Source: Bog-473 sp963744935
Lineage (GTDB): Bacteria > Actinomycetota > Acidimicrobiia > Acidimicrobiales > RAAP-2
Direction of reading: 5' to 3'
DNA: 64,000 nt
Assembly: GCA_963744935.1 (NCBI GenBank)
Contig: CAVUVM010000012.1
Coordinates: forward strand, 310,001 to 374,000
Shown here: one piece after another, positions 8,253 through 16,821 of the stretch
Layout: every line of letters starts with the position of its first letter
Numbering within the stretch: the first letter of the stretch is position 1
Made by a program: the position numbers and the translations under genes
The notes under the pieces: model-generated
Seen by the model: the letters and a program-made list of their open reading frames with translations, nothing else
Told to the model about the DNA's origin: nothing
Database searches by the model: none

Positions 8253-8833
8253 GCCGAGTGCAGCCGATCCCCCCACGAGAGTGGCCCCGAGGCATGAGCG
8301 AGGCACTGGCGGCGGCGTACCGGCCGTCCAATCCGCGGCTCCCGGTGCCGCCGCGCGACCCGGCCAGCCCCAAGGGGCTGAACGCGATGGGCGTCCTGGC
8401 CCACCACCCCGAGCTGACGGCGGCCTACAACAACCTCATCAGCCACGCGCTCTACTACACGACGATCACCGCCCGTCAGCGCGAACTGCTGATTCTGCGT
8501 GTCGCCCACCTCCGGGGCGCGGCCTACGAGTGGGCCCAGCACGTGTACCAGGCGGGCGTGGCGGGCATCGGCCCCGAGGAGATCGAGCGGGTACGCGTCG
8601 GTCCCGGCGACCAAAATTGGGATCCGCTCGAGCGCGCGTTGCTCGCGGCGGCCGACGAGCTGGTGGCCGACGCCCGCATCGCCGACGCCACCTATGCGGC
8701 CCTCTCGTCGTCGCTCGACACCCGACAGTTGATGGACGTCGTGTTCACCGTCGGTGCCTACGAGGTGTTCGCGATGGTGATGCGCTCGTTCGACGTGGTG
8801 CTCGACGACGACCTGCTGCCCTACAGCACCTGA
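8249..8833 (+). CDS. Carboxymuconolactone decarboxylase family protein
   Basis: A 194-aa helical protein related to CMD/AhpD. The section ITARQRELLILRVAHLRGAAYEWAQHVYQAGVAGIGPEEIERV matches the CMD core, but the redox CxxC of AhpD is absent (AYEWAQH instead), which is typical of the decarboxylase-like or uncharacterised branch. It starts within the ATGA overlap of the LLM gene. It is probably an accessory enzyme in ring catabolism; the reaction is not predictable. Confidence 0.8.
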   Translation: MSRVQPIPPREWPRGMSEALAAAYRPSNPRLPVPPRDPASPKGLNAMGVLAHHPELTAAYNNLISHALYYTTITARQRELLILRVAHLRGAAYEWAQHVYQAGVAGIGPEEIERVRVGPGDQNWDPLERALLAAADELVADARIADATYAALSSSLDTRQLMDVVFTVGAYEVFAMVMRSFDVVLDDDLLPYST

Positions 8834-8862
8834 CCCCGAAGTGCTCGGGCCGGGGTCAGGTG
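8827..8862. terminator. Bidirectional hairpin overlapping two convergent stop codons
   Basis: Perfect 12-bp inverted repeat CACCTGACCCCG / CGGGGTCAGGTG with a 12-nt loop. It contains the TGA of the CMD-like gene and the stop of the convergent SDR. No U-tract follows. It is likely a compact bidirectional terminator. Confidence 0.7.
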
Positions 8863-9614
8863 TTGCGCCCGCCGTTGACCCCGATGATCTGGCCGGTGAT
8901 GTAGCCCGCCTCTTCTCGGCAGAGAAACGAGCAGGTCGCAGCGATGTCGTCCGGCAGGCCGGCCCGTCGGACCGGAGTCCGGGAAATGGCGTCGTCCACT
9001 CCGCCCGGGCCGAACTCACCCCTCTCCTCGGAGGCACGGAGCATGGGCGTGTCGATGAAACCCGGAGGAATGGCGTTGACCGTGATGCCGCGCGGCCCGA
9101 ACTCGAGGGCCAGGGACTTGGTCAGCCCGTTGAGCCCGGACTTCGACGACACGTAGGGTCCGAGAAGGGGCTGTCCGCTGTGGGTGCTCGATGAGGAGAT
9201 GTTCACGATGCGGCCCCACCCGGCCTCGACCATGTCGGGGAGAACCGCCTGGCAGCAGTGGAACGCCCCGGTGAGGTTGACGCGCAGCACACGGTCCCAT
9301 TCGTCGTGCGTGACCTTGAGGAATCGGGTGAAGGTCGATCCCGTGCCGGCGTTGTTGACGAGGATGGCCGGCGGGCCCAACTGTTGGCGGACCTCGTCCA
9401 CCGCGGCCCACACGCGCTCGCGTTCCGCGACGTCCGCCGCGACACCGGTTGCCCTCCCACCGTCGGCACCGATGGCCCGTGCGGCGGTGGTCGCGGCGTC
9501 CCCGTCACGATCGAGGACCGCCACGGCGTACCCGTCGCTGGCGAGGCGCCGGCTGATGGCGAGCCCGATCCCCGATGCACCGCCGGTCACGATCGCCACC
9601 CGCTGTTCGCTCAT
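8856..9614 (-). CDS. SDR-family oxidoreductase (FabG-like)
   Basis: A 252-aa classical SDR. It has TGGASGIG near residue 11, NNAGTG, a catalytic Ser in NISSSSTHSG, YVSSK, and the C-terminal GYITGQIIGVNGG ending typical of NAD(P)-dependent FabG-type dehydrogenases. It is the last gene of a leftward group (cupin, SDR, SDR). A role in oxidising alcohol intermediates of the island is likely; the individual substrate is unknown. Confidence 0.88.
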   Translation of the reverse strand: MSEQRVAIVTGGASGIGLAISRRLASDGYAVAVLDRDGDAATTAARAIGADGGRATGVAADVAERERVWAAVDEVRQQLGPPAILVNNAGTGSTFTRFLKVTHDEWDRVLRVNLTGAFHCCQAVLPDMVEAGWGRIVNISSSSTHSGQPLLGPYVSSKSGLNGLTKSLALEFGPRGITVNAIPPGFIDTPMLRASEERGEFGPGGVDDAISRTPVRRAGLPDDIAATCSFLCREEAGYITGQIIGVNGGRNT

Positions 9615-9659
9615 GACTCGACCCTGCTCCTTCCGACCCGTGCTGGAGACCGGACGCTA

Positions 9660-9701
9660 CCTGTTGGGGTGAGAGCGCTGCCTGTTGGCCTGAGAGCGCT
9701 G
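9660..9701. repeat. 21-bp tandem duplication
   Basis: Two adjacent 21-bp copies of CCTGTTGGxxTGAGAGCGCTG, differing only at two bases, sit between the two leftward SDR genes, upstream of the 9614 start. This could be a paired regulator site or slippage product. Confidence 0.65.
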
Positions 9702-9714
9702 CGCTAGCGCCGCG

Positions 9715-10488
9715 TCAGCTCCCGAGGATTCGGGAGAAGCGCGCCTCGACGTCTTCCAAACGGTCTCCGTGCGTGAAGAGATACAGCTGGTCGCGCTCGA
9801 CCGCGTGCACGATCTGGTCGGCCACCGCGTCCGCCGTCAGTACTCCCGCCTCCGCCGCAGCTACCTCGTCGCCCGGATCGGGATCAGGCTCCCCGCTGGG
9901 GGACCCGAGCGACGTCGCCACGCGCCCGGGCATCACCACGGTCACCCCGACGCTGCTCCCCGCGGCCTGGAGGTCCGCGCAGAGCGTCTCGGAGAGCGCA
10001 AGCAGACCGTACTTGCTGACGTTGTAGGGCGCGATGCCGCGGACGGCCGTCACCGCCGCCATCGAGGCGACGTTCACGACGTGACCGCCGGACTCGTTGC
10101 CGACCATGAGTGGGACGAACGAATGGACGCAGTGGATCGCCCCCCACAGGTTCACGCGGAGCACCCGGTTCCACTCGCCGAGCGGAATCTCCCAAGTCCG
10201 GCCGCCGGAGACGACGCCGGCGTTGTTGCACAGGAGGTCGACCCGGCCGAATCGCTCCATCGTCAGCTCGGCCAGCTGGTCCACTTGGTCGGGCTCGGTC
10301 ACGTCGCAGACGACCCCGACCGCCTCCGATCCCGCACCGAGCAGCGCCGCGGCGCGTTCTGGCTGCGCGGCCGCCACGTCGCTGAGGACGACGGTCATGT
10401 CCCGTTGGGCCATCGCGCGCGCCACCGCATGCCCGATCCCCCTTCCGGCCCCAGTGACGACGCCGACCTTGCCCGAGAAATCTCGCAC
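9715..10488 (-). CDS. SDR-family oxidoreductase
   Basis: A 257-aa classical SDR with a GTG start, TGAGRGIG at residues 13-20, NNAGVVSG, a Ser in VASMAAVT, and YNVSK. The C-terminus lacks the usual ITGQ ending and instead has a helical tail (QIVHAVERDQLYLFTHGDRLEDVEARF) seen in the branch acting on larger hydrophobic alcohols. It starts 12 nt after the cupin stop, so the two are probably co-transcribed. Confidence 0.87.
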   Translation of the reverse strand: MRDFSGKVGVVTGAGRGIGHAVARAMAQRDMTVVLSDVAAAQPERAAALLGAGSEAVGVVCDVTEPDQVDQLAELTMERFGRVDLLCNNAGVVSGGRTWEIPLGEWNRVLRVNLWGAIHCVHSFVPLMVGNESGGHVVNVASMAAVTAVRGIAPYNVSKYGLLALSETLCADLQAAGSSVGVTVVMPGRVATSLGSPSGEPDPDPGDEVAAAEAGVLTADAVADQIVHAVERDQLYLFTHGDRLEDVEARFSRILGS

Positions 10489-10500
10489 GCCGTGCCGGCC

Positions 10501-10908
10501 TCAGCGCGCGCCGTACTCGGCGTCGGTCACGTGCGCACCCCAGTTCGTCTCGGGCCTCGGACCGTCGCCGACACCCTCGGTGATGGACAGGTGCGTCATG
10601 AGGTTGTCGGGCCTCGCGCCGTGCCAGTGCCACTCGTCTGGCGGCGTGGACACGATGTCGCCCGGGCCGATCTCTGTGACCTCGTCGCCGCGCGACTGCA
10701 CGAGTCCTCGCCCCTCTGTCACGAAGAGGGTCTGCCCGAGGGCGTGCGAATGCCACGCCGTGCGTGCGCCGGGAGCGAAATGGACTGCATTGACCCGCAC
10801 GCGGGACGGCTCCACGCCGACGGCGATCGGGTCGATCCACACGTCGCCGGTGAAGGTCTCGGCCGTGCCCTTGATGGACGGCTGCCTTGGTCGAACGTCC
10901 ACGAGCAT
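10501..10908 (-). CDS. Cupin-domain protein
   Basis: A 135-aa single-domain cupin. GARTAWHSHALGQTLFVTEGRG contains the first cupin motif with the two His and the Glu, and GDIVSTPPDEWHWHGA the second with its His. Such small cupins bind Fe, Mn or Zn and act as dioxygenases, isomerases or, in catabolic clusters, carboxymuconolactone-type helpers. The ATG is preceded by AGGGAG with very short spacing. It is the first gene of the leftward cupin-SDR-SDR unit. Confidence 0.82.
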   Translation of the reverse strand: MLVDVRPRQPSIKGTAETFTGDVWIDPIAVGVEPSRVRVNAVHFAPGARTAWHSHALGQTLFVTEGRGLVQSRGDEVTEIGPGDIVSTPPDEWHWHGARPDNLMTHLSITEGVGDGPRPETNWGAHVTDAEYGAR

Positions 10909-11289
10909 CTCCCTTCGTTCATCGCTGCGAGCAATCTGACGGCGTGTTCGGACCCGCCGGCTCTCCGGGCCCGAGGCTACCGAGGAGGACGTTCGGGTCG
11001 TTCGTCGTGGAGCAGGGACGCCACCGCGCGGCCGCGCTGGCGGCCGGCATCCGAAGCCGAGGATTCGCCGGCTCGCCCGGGCGGGGACGCCGCGCCGGGC
11101 CGTGCAGTGCCCGAGTTCGGTGAGCGAGCACACGAGCGGGGGCCGGTACCGGCTGGGCCGGGGAACGAGAAGACGTTTACACTCTGGCACGGGGGTGGAG
11201 GGCTCGCATTCCCTGCGAGACAGGGTCCTACTCTCCCGCCACGACCGACCCGACCTTGATCTGAGCCGAGACCCGACACCGACTGCGCC
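10909..11289. other. Intergenic region between divergent cupin and BVMO2 genes
   Basis: 380 bp of very GC-rich sequence without a convincing gene. Frames through it are open only because of composition. I looked for the 21-bp operator of the neighbouring divergent promoters and did not find it here. It presumably carries the promoters of both flanking genes. Confidence 0.5.
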
Positions 11290-13112
11290 ATGTCCCCAAC
11301 CGACCAATCAGCCAGCTTCGACCCCGAGGCCGTCCACGCCAAGTACCTCGCGGAGCGCGACAAGCGACTGGTCGAGGGCCGCTCCGACATACGCGACCTC
11401 GACCACGACGCGCACTTCGCCCAGTACCGCAACGACCCGTTCACGCCGTACATCGAGCGGGCCCCGGTCGCCGACGAGGTCGACGTCGTCGTCGTCGGCG
11501 GAGGGATCGCCGGTGTCCTCGTCGGGGCCAATCTCCGCAAGGCCGGAGTCGAACGGATCCGCATCATCGACCAGGCCGGAGGGATCGGCGGCACCTGGTA
11601 CTGGAACCAGTACCCGGGCGTCATGTGCGACGTGGAGTCCTACATCTACATGCCGATGCTCGAGGAGCTGGACTACATCCCGTCGCGGCGCTACGCCTAC
11701 GGAGAGGAGATCAGGGAACACCTCGAGGCGATCGCCGACCGGTTCGATCTGACCCGCGACGCCCTGTTCCAAACGGGCATCACCCGGGCCGAGTGGGATG
11801 AGGACGCGGCGCGCTGGCGGATCCACACCGACCGCGGCGACGTGGTGAGCTGCCGGTGGTACGTCCTGGCGGTCGGGATCCTGAACCTCATGAAGCTGCC
11901 CGTCATCGCGGGCATGGAGGACTTCGGGGGCGTCTCGTTCCACACGGCGCGCTGGGACTACGACTACACCGGAGGCGGGCCCCACGAACCACTCGACCGT
12001 CTCGGCGACAAGGTCGTCGCCGTGCTCGGCACCGGGGCGTCGGGGATCCAGTGTGTGCCGCCGTTGGCCGAATCCGCGAAGCACGTCTACGTGTTCCAGC
12101 GCACACCTTCGGCCATCGGTGAACGCGGCAACCGGCCCACCGAGCCCGACTTTGCCGTCGGCTTCGAGCCAGGCTGGCAGCAGTCGCGCATGGACAATTT
12201 CCAGGCGATCATGCTGGGCCTCGCGGTGGACGTCGACCAGGTCGACGACGGGTGGACGCACAACTACGCGGCCGTCAACAATCCGCCCGTCAAAGAGGGC
12301 ATGACCCGCGGCGACATCGCCGCGGTGCCGAGGCCCTCGACTTCGAGGTGATGGAGGCCCACCGGCGGCGGATCGACGAGATCGTGGGCGATCCGGCCAA
12401 GGCCGAGATCCTCAAGCCGTTCTACCGCTACATCTGCAAGCGGCCCTGCTTCCACGACGAGTACCTCGCGGCGTTCAACAGCCCCCGGGTGACGTTGATC
12501 GACTGCCCCGCCGGGATCGAGCAGATCACCAAGGACGGCCTCGATGTGAACGGGGAGCACTACGAGGTCGACTGCATCATTTACGGAACCGGCTTCGAAG
12601 CAGAGCGCACGCCGCTGCAGCGGCGCGCCGGGCACGAGATCGTCGGTCGCAACGGCGTCACGCTGGCCGAGAAGTGGGCCGACGGGCCGCACACACTCTT
12701 CGGCATCGTGAGCCGGGGCTTCCCGAACATGTTCGCCATGCCGGCGCCCACGCAACAATCGGTCGTGACCGTCAATTACACACAGCTCGCCGTGCTCGGC
12801 GCCGAGTTCGTGGGACGCACCATAGGCCTGCTCGAGCAGCACGAGGTGGACGTCTTCGACGTGAGCGCCGAAGCCGAAGACGCGTGGGTCCAAGCAATCA
12901 TTGACTCGTTCGTCGACTCGAGTGCGGTGATGTCGGCCTGCACGCCGTCGCGCATCAACAACGAGGGTCACCCGGAAGATGTGAGTCCTCTCGCCGGCAA
13001 CTACGGGGGTCGCCTGGGGGACTGGTTCGGCTACCGCGACGTGCTCGAACGATGGCTCGAGGAGGGCACCTTCGAGGGCCTGGAGATCGAAGTCCGCACG
13101 GGCACCCCGTGA
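11290..13112 (+). pseudogene. Baeyer-Villiger/flavin monooxygenase, disrupted by a -1 frameshift
   Basis: A second class B flavoprotein monooxygenase of about 606 residues if repaired. The N-terminal frame (11290-12351) holds GGGIAG (70-75), GGTWYWNQYPG, the BVMO fingerprint FGGVSFHTARW (212-222) and the NADPH loop GTGASG (247-252). The C-terminal half continues in the next frame with ALDFEVMEAHRRR, IIYGTGFEAE and a normal end at 13112. The break lies near 12325, where loss of one G in GTG(G)CCGAG explains the shift. It may be a real inactivating mutation or a sequencing/assembly error; the rest shows no decay. The 3' end overlaps the downstream SDR as GTGA. The family resembles cyclohexanone/cyclododecanone/phenylacetone monooxygenases; substrate unknown. 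Confidence 0.85.
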
Positions 13113-14767
13113 ACGCCCGACAGCAGGTCGCCGTCGTGACCGGCGGCGGGGGTGGGATCGGGGCCGCGATCGCCGAGGAGCTGGGCCGCGGCGGATGGTT
13201 CGTCGTCACCGTCGACCCCCTCGTCACGCTCGACGGGACCGAGCAACTCCCAGAACCCGAAGAGACCACGGCCGGTCGCATCGTCGCCGCGGGCGGCTCG
13301 GCCCAGGCGTCGTCGGCCTCCGTCACCGACGGCCCGGCGCTGCGAAAGCTGTTCGGAGAACTGGTCGAGGAGCACGGCGGCCTCGATGCCGTGGTCAACG
13401 TCGCCGGCATCACGCGCCAGTCCTACTTCGCCCAGGGGACCGAGGAGGACTTCGTCGCCCTGCTCGCGGTCCACCTCGGGGGCTACCTCAACGTGCTCGA
13501 CGCCGCCCTGCCGCTCATGGCCGAGGCCGGGCACGGACGCATCCTCGGCGTGACCTCCGGCTCGGGATGGCGGGCGGCCGACGCCGGCGGGTACAGCGCA
13601 GCCAAACGGGCCGTGGCCGCGCTCACCTGGCATCTGGGCCGCCACACGCCGCCCGGCGTCACCGTCAACGCCATCTCGCCCATCGCCAGCACGCGCATGG
13701 TCGCCGCGGCACTCGAGCGGGCTCGCCAGGCCGGCCGGGCCGGTGGTGGTGGCGGGCTGACGCTCGACTCCATGCCCGGGCCCGAGGACCTCGCCCCCCT
13801 CGGTGCGTACCTGGTCGGGCCCGGCACGGGATGGTGCTCCGGGCAGGTGCTCTTCGCCGGCGGCCCCGAGGTGGCGGTGGTCGACCAACCTCGTCTCGTC
13901 GAGGTGGTTCGCAGCGCGGACGTGGTGTCCCTCGAGGCAGTGCTCCGTGCCGTCATCCCGCGCGCTTTCCTCGCCGCGGAGGCGGTCCAGGCGACCGAGG
14001 GCGGCAGCAATCCTCGGTTCGGGCCCATCTTCGTCGAGACTGCAGCCGCCGAGCCGGCCTCGTCGGATGTGAAGTCCTGTGCCATCGTCAGCGACCGGCC
14101 GGAGCTGGCAGCCGCTGTCACCGCCGCGCTCGAGGCGCGCGCCATCACATGCCACCCTCTCGAGAGTGCGGAGGGCTTCGACGGCGCGACGGCAGCACTC
14201 CGCTCCCTCACCGAGGCCGCGGGACCGATCGATGCCGTGGTCGTCGCGCTCGCCGGCCCCGACGCACCGGCATCATCTGGCCAGGCGTGGCAGCGAGTGC
14301 TCGCCGACCACCAGGGGATCACCGACCGGCTCCACGCTGACGCCGCCTGGGCCCGCGGGGCCGCCGACTACGCCACCGGCGCCGACCGTCCCGTGCGCAT
14401 GGTGACCATCAGCGACGCCACCAGCCCGGCCGGGCGCAGCCGGGCACAAGCCGCTGCCCAGCTGGCGCGTGTCGCGGCGGGCGGCACCCGAGGGCTTCTT
14501 ACGGCCTTCGCCGTGAGCATGGAGGCGCCGGCCGGCGCGGGGGCGCGCCCATCGGCTGAGCTGGTCGGGTATCTCCTGGCCAACTCCGAGACGGCCGCCC
14601 TTGCCGGTGCGGAGCTCGCCGTCGGCGACGGCTGGATCGGCCTGCGCAGCCACCCGCGTCCCATCGGCACCATCACCTACGGTGGTCCCGCCATCCCCTC
14701 GTGGCTCGACGCCAGCCTCCGCGAGATCGTCGCCGCCACTGGGCAACCAGTAACGGAGTCTCCATGA
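13109..14767 (+). CDS. Tandem double-SDR fusion protein
   Basis: A 552-aa protein whose first half (about 1-260) is a complete SDR: TGGGGGIG (11-18), NVAG replacing NNAG (97-100), Ser in VTSGSGW, Y162 and K166. The second half (about 325-552) repeats a Rossmann-like pattern (CAIVSDRPELAAAV, IDAVVVALAGPDAP, QAAAQLARVAAGGTRG) without an evident catalytic Tyr/Lys pair, so it is probably a degenerate partner domain that completes the tetramer-like interface. The GTG start overlaps the BVMO stop, indicating one operon. It likely supplies or consumes the ketone/alcohol handled by that monooxygenase. Confidence 0.82.
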   Translation: MNARQQVAVVTGGGGGIGAAIAEELGRGGWFVVTVDPLVTLDGTEQLPEPEETTAGRIVAAGGSAQASSASVTDGPALRKLFGELVEEHGGLDAVVNVAGITRQSYFAQGTEEDFVALLAVHLGGYLNVLDAALPLMAEAGHGRILGVTSGSGWRAADAGGYSAAKRAVAALTWHLGRHTPPGVTVNAISPIASTRMVAAALERARQAGRAGGGGGLTLDSMPGPEDLAPLGAYLVGPGTGWCSGQVLFAGGPEVAVVDQPRLVEVVRSADVVSLEAVLRAVIPRAFLAAEAVQATEGGSNPRFGPIFVETAAAEPASSDVKSCAIVSDRPELAAAVTAALEARAITCHPLESAEGFDGATAALRSLTEAAGPIDAVVVALAGPDAPASSGQAWQRVLADHQGITDRLHADAAWARGAADYATGADRPVRMVTISDATSPAGRSRAQAAAQLARVAAGGTRGLLTAFAVSMEAPAGAGARPSAELVGYLLANSETAALAGAELAVGDGWIGLRSHPRPIGTITYGGPAIPSWLDASLREIVAATGQPVTESP

Positions 14768-15630
14768 CGAGTCGGCCCACTCGCGTGATCGACGCGCACG
14801 TACACCTCTGGGACCCCGCGCGCGCCGAGTGGTATCCCTACCTCGGGCACGTCCCCGAACAAGCCAAGGGTGACCCCTCGAGGATGCACCGACGCTTCGA
14901 CGTCGACACCTACCGGGCCGAGTCGGCCGGCTGGCACGTCGACAAGTTCGTCAATGTCGCGGCGGCCACGGGCCGCAATTCCGTCGACGAGACCCTCGAG
15001 CTGGACCGCACCGCGACGGCGAACGGCGGTCCTGACGCGATCATCGGTGGTCTGCCACCGGCGGACACCGTGGCTGAGTCGGTCGACATGCTCGACCGGC
15101 AAATGGCGGCCGCGCGCTTTCGCGGCATCCGCCCCATGGGCCCGCTCGGGGATCCGGTGCCGCTCCCCGAGGTCTTGCGCGCGCTGCAGGAGCGGAACCT
15201 GGTGTTCGAACTCATGGCCCAACCCGATCAGCTTCAGGTGGCGGCGGAGAAGCTCACCGGCTTCGAGGACCTGTCGGTGGTGGTGGAGCACACGGGATGG
15301 CCGCGTTCGGACTCCCACGAGGAGCGGGCACTGTGGGAAGCCGGCATCCGGGCCTTGGCCGAGGTCGGCGACAACGTGGTGTGCAAGCTCTCGGGACTGG
15401 CGATGCCCCTCGAGTCGATGACCGTCGAGGCCCTCTCGCCGTGGCTCGACTTTGCGATCGACGCGTTCGGCACTGACCGCTGCATGTTCGCCAGCAACTT
15501 TCCTGTGGACGCGACCTACGGCACCTTCGACGACCTCTACGAGACATTCAGCGACGTGACCGCTGGCCTCGACGCCGAGTCGCGCGACAAGCTGTTCGCC
15601 GGGACTGCGGCACGCGTCTACCGCCTCTAG
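14764..15630 (+). CDS. Amidohydrolase family 2 (lactonase-like TIM barrel)
   Basis: A 288-aa amidohydrolase_2 protein. VIDAHVHLWDP near the N-terminus gives the H-x-H metal ligands, VVVEHTGWP supplies the barrel His, and CMFASNFPVDATYG the C-terminal Asp. The arrangement resembles L-fuconolactonase and 2-pyrone-4,6-dicarboxylate lactonase. The start ATG overlaps the stop of the double-SDR gene (ATGA). A lactone hydrolase directly downstream of a Baeyer-Villiger gene fits opening of the lactone product; this is inference from family and order. Confidence 0.85.
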   Translation: MTSRPTRVIDAHVHLWDPARAEWYPYLGHVPEQAKGDPSRMHRRFDVDTYRAESAGWHVDKFVNVAAATGRNSVDETLELDRTATANGGPDAIIGGLPPADTVAESVDMLDRQMAAARFRGIRPMGPLGDPVPLPEVLRALQERNLVFELMAQPDQLQVAAEKLTGFEDLSVVVEHTGWPRSDSHEERALWEAGIRALAEVGDNVVCKLSGLAMPLESMTVEALSPWLDFAIDAFGTDRCMFASNFPVDATYGTFDDLYETFSDVTAGLDAESRDKLFAGTAARVYRL

Positions 15631-15639
15631 ACCCCCATT

Positions 15640-15672
15640 AGCCGAGGCCGATGTGGTGCCGGTCGCTCGGCT
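15640..15672. terminator. Possible hairpin terminator
   Basis: AGCCGAG and CTCGGCT form a 7-bp stem with a 19-nt loop just after the amidohydrolase stop, in the space before the convergent anti-sigma gene. It is a weak stem without a U-tract. Confidence 0.35.
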
Positions 15673-15730
15673 CCGGTGGACCCCGCGCTCGCCGGGAGCG
15701 ACAATGGCCCGACGCGCCGCAACCCTGAGG

Positions 15731-15994
15731 TCAGGTCTCGTCGCGCCAGCGACGGTACAGCTCGGTCAGTTCGTCGACCGCCTGCGGTGAGAGAGCATCG
15801 GGCTCGATGGTGCCGGTGAGACGGATCGTCACGCGGATCTGTTCAAGATAGGCCGAACAGTTCGGGCACGCGGCGAGGTGCGCCTCAAGTCGCCGGCGCT
15901 GGCGCCGCGAAAGCGTGCCCTCCAGGTACTCGGTCAAGAGCTCGATCGCCTGTTGACAGGCCAGAGCTCGCGGGCGCAAGGAGAGCACGCTCAC
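15731..15994 (-). CDS. Zinc-binding anti-sigma factor (ZAS/zf-HC2 type)
   Basis: An 87-aa protein with the anti-sigma zinc motif H-x3-C-x2-C (HLAACPNC, residues 39-46) and an upstream Cys at 12-13 as the additional ligand. It has no transmembrane segment, so it is a soluble anti-sigma factor of the RsrA/ChrR-like kind that may respond to redox or metal stress. The GTG start overlaps the sigma gene stop (GTGA), the classic coupling that keeps sigma and anti-sigma in balance. Confidence 0.85.
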   Translation of the reverse strand: MSVLSLRPRALACQQAIELLTEYLEGTLSRRQRRRLEAHLAACPNCSAYLEQIRVTIRLTGTIEPDALSPQAVDELTELYRRWRDET

Positions 15995-16632
15995 GGCTGC
16001 CTCATTTCGTCTGCCAATCGCTCGCGCAGCGCAGCGCGTCCTCGGTGCAAAAGGATTCGCTGGTTGCCCGGACGGATCCCGAGCACCGCACACGCCTCCT
16101 CGCTGGAGAGGCCCTCCACGTCGCGCAGCAACACCACATGGCGTTGGCGCTCGGGGAGCGCATCGAGCGCGCGGCGCAGCACCGGCACGGCGGCCGAGGC
16201 GTCGAGCCGCTCCTCCACCCCCTCGTCCCACCGCTCCACTGGCTCCGCCCACTGACCGGACTCGTCGAAGCGCGCGGGATCGACGGACGGTGCACGGTCA
16301 AGTCTGCGCTTCCCTTCGTCGGCGCGGGCAGAGCGAACGCGGTTGACCAGGATCGTGAAGAGCCACGTCTTGAACGACGAACGTCCTTCGAAACGATCGA
16401 TCCCGCGCACGACACCCACCCAGGCGTCCTGGACTGCTTCCTCGGCGACGGCCTGGCTGGGCGCCATCGAACACGCGAGGCGGAGCATCGGGACCTGGTA
16501 GCGCTCGACCAACATGACGAAGGCCTGCTCGTCACCGCCGCGCACCCGGCCGAGCAGCTCGGCGTCCATCTCCACCTGCCGCAGCGTAGGGCGGCGCTCC
16601 ACGGTACTGGTCGCGCCCTCCTCCTCCTCCAT
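15991..16632 (-). CDS. ECF-family RNA polymerase sigma factor
   Basis: A 213-aa sigma-70 group IV factor. Region 2 is visible in VERYQVPMLRLACSMAPSQAVAEEAVQDAWVG followed by SSFKTWLFTILVN, and region 4 in LDALPERQRHVVLLRDVEGLSSEEACAVLGI. The ATG with a GGGAG about 10 nt upstream is preferred over an ATG at 16677. It is co-transcribed with its anti-sigma gene and divergent from a secreted beta-propeller gene that may be a target. It most resembles the redox/envelope-stress ECF groups with cytosolic anti-sigma partners. Confidence 0.9.
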   Translation of the reverse strand: MEEEEGATSTVERRPTLRQVEMDAELLGRVRGGDEQAFVMLVERYQVPMLRLACSMAPSQAVAEEAVQDAWVGVVRGIDRFEGRSSFKTWLFTILVNRVRSARADEGKRRLDRAPSVDPARFDESGQWAEPVERWDEGVEERLDASAAVPVLRRALDALPERQRHVVLLRDVEGLSSEEACAVLGIRPGNQRILLHRGRAALRERLADEMRQP

Positions 16633-16821
16633 GGTCGCGTCTCTCCCGTTCGTCGCTGAGGCGAGCACTGATCGCACGACATCTTGTCCAGGGCAATGCC
16701 GGCGGTGTTACGAGAATGCAGCGCTCCATGCTCACGGGACGCGGTGCCGACGAGCCCGTGTAACACGCGGGAGCCTCCCGAGGACGGTACAGAGAGAAGC
16801 CGCCCACAGGAGGAAAATGGA

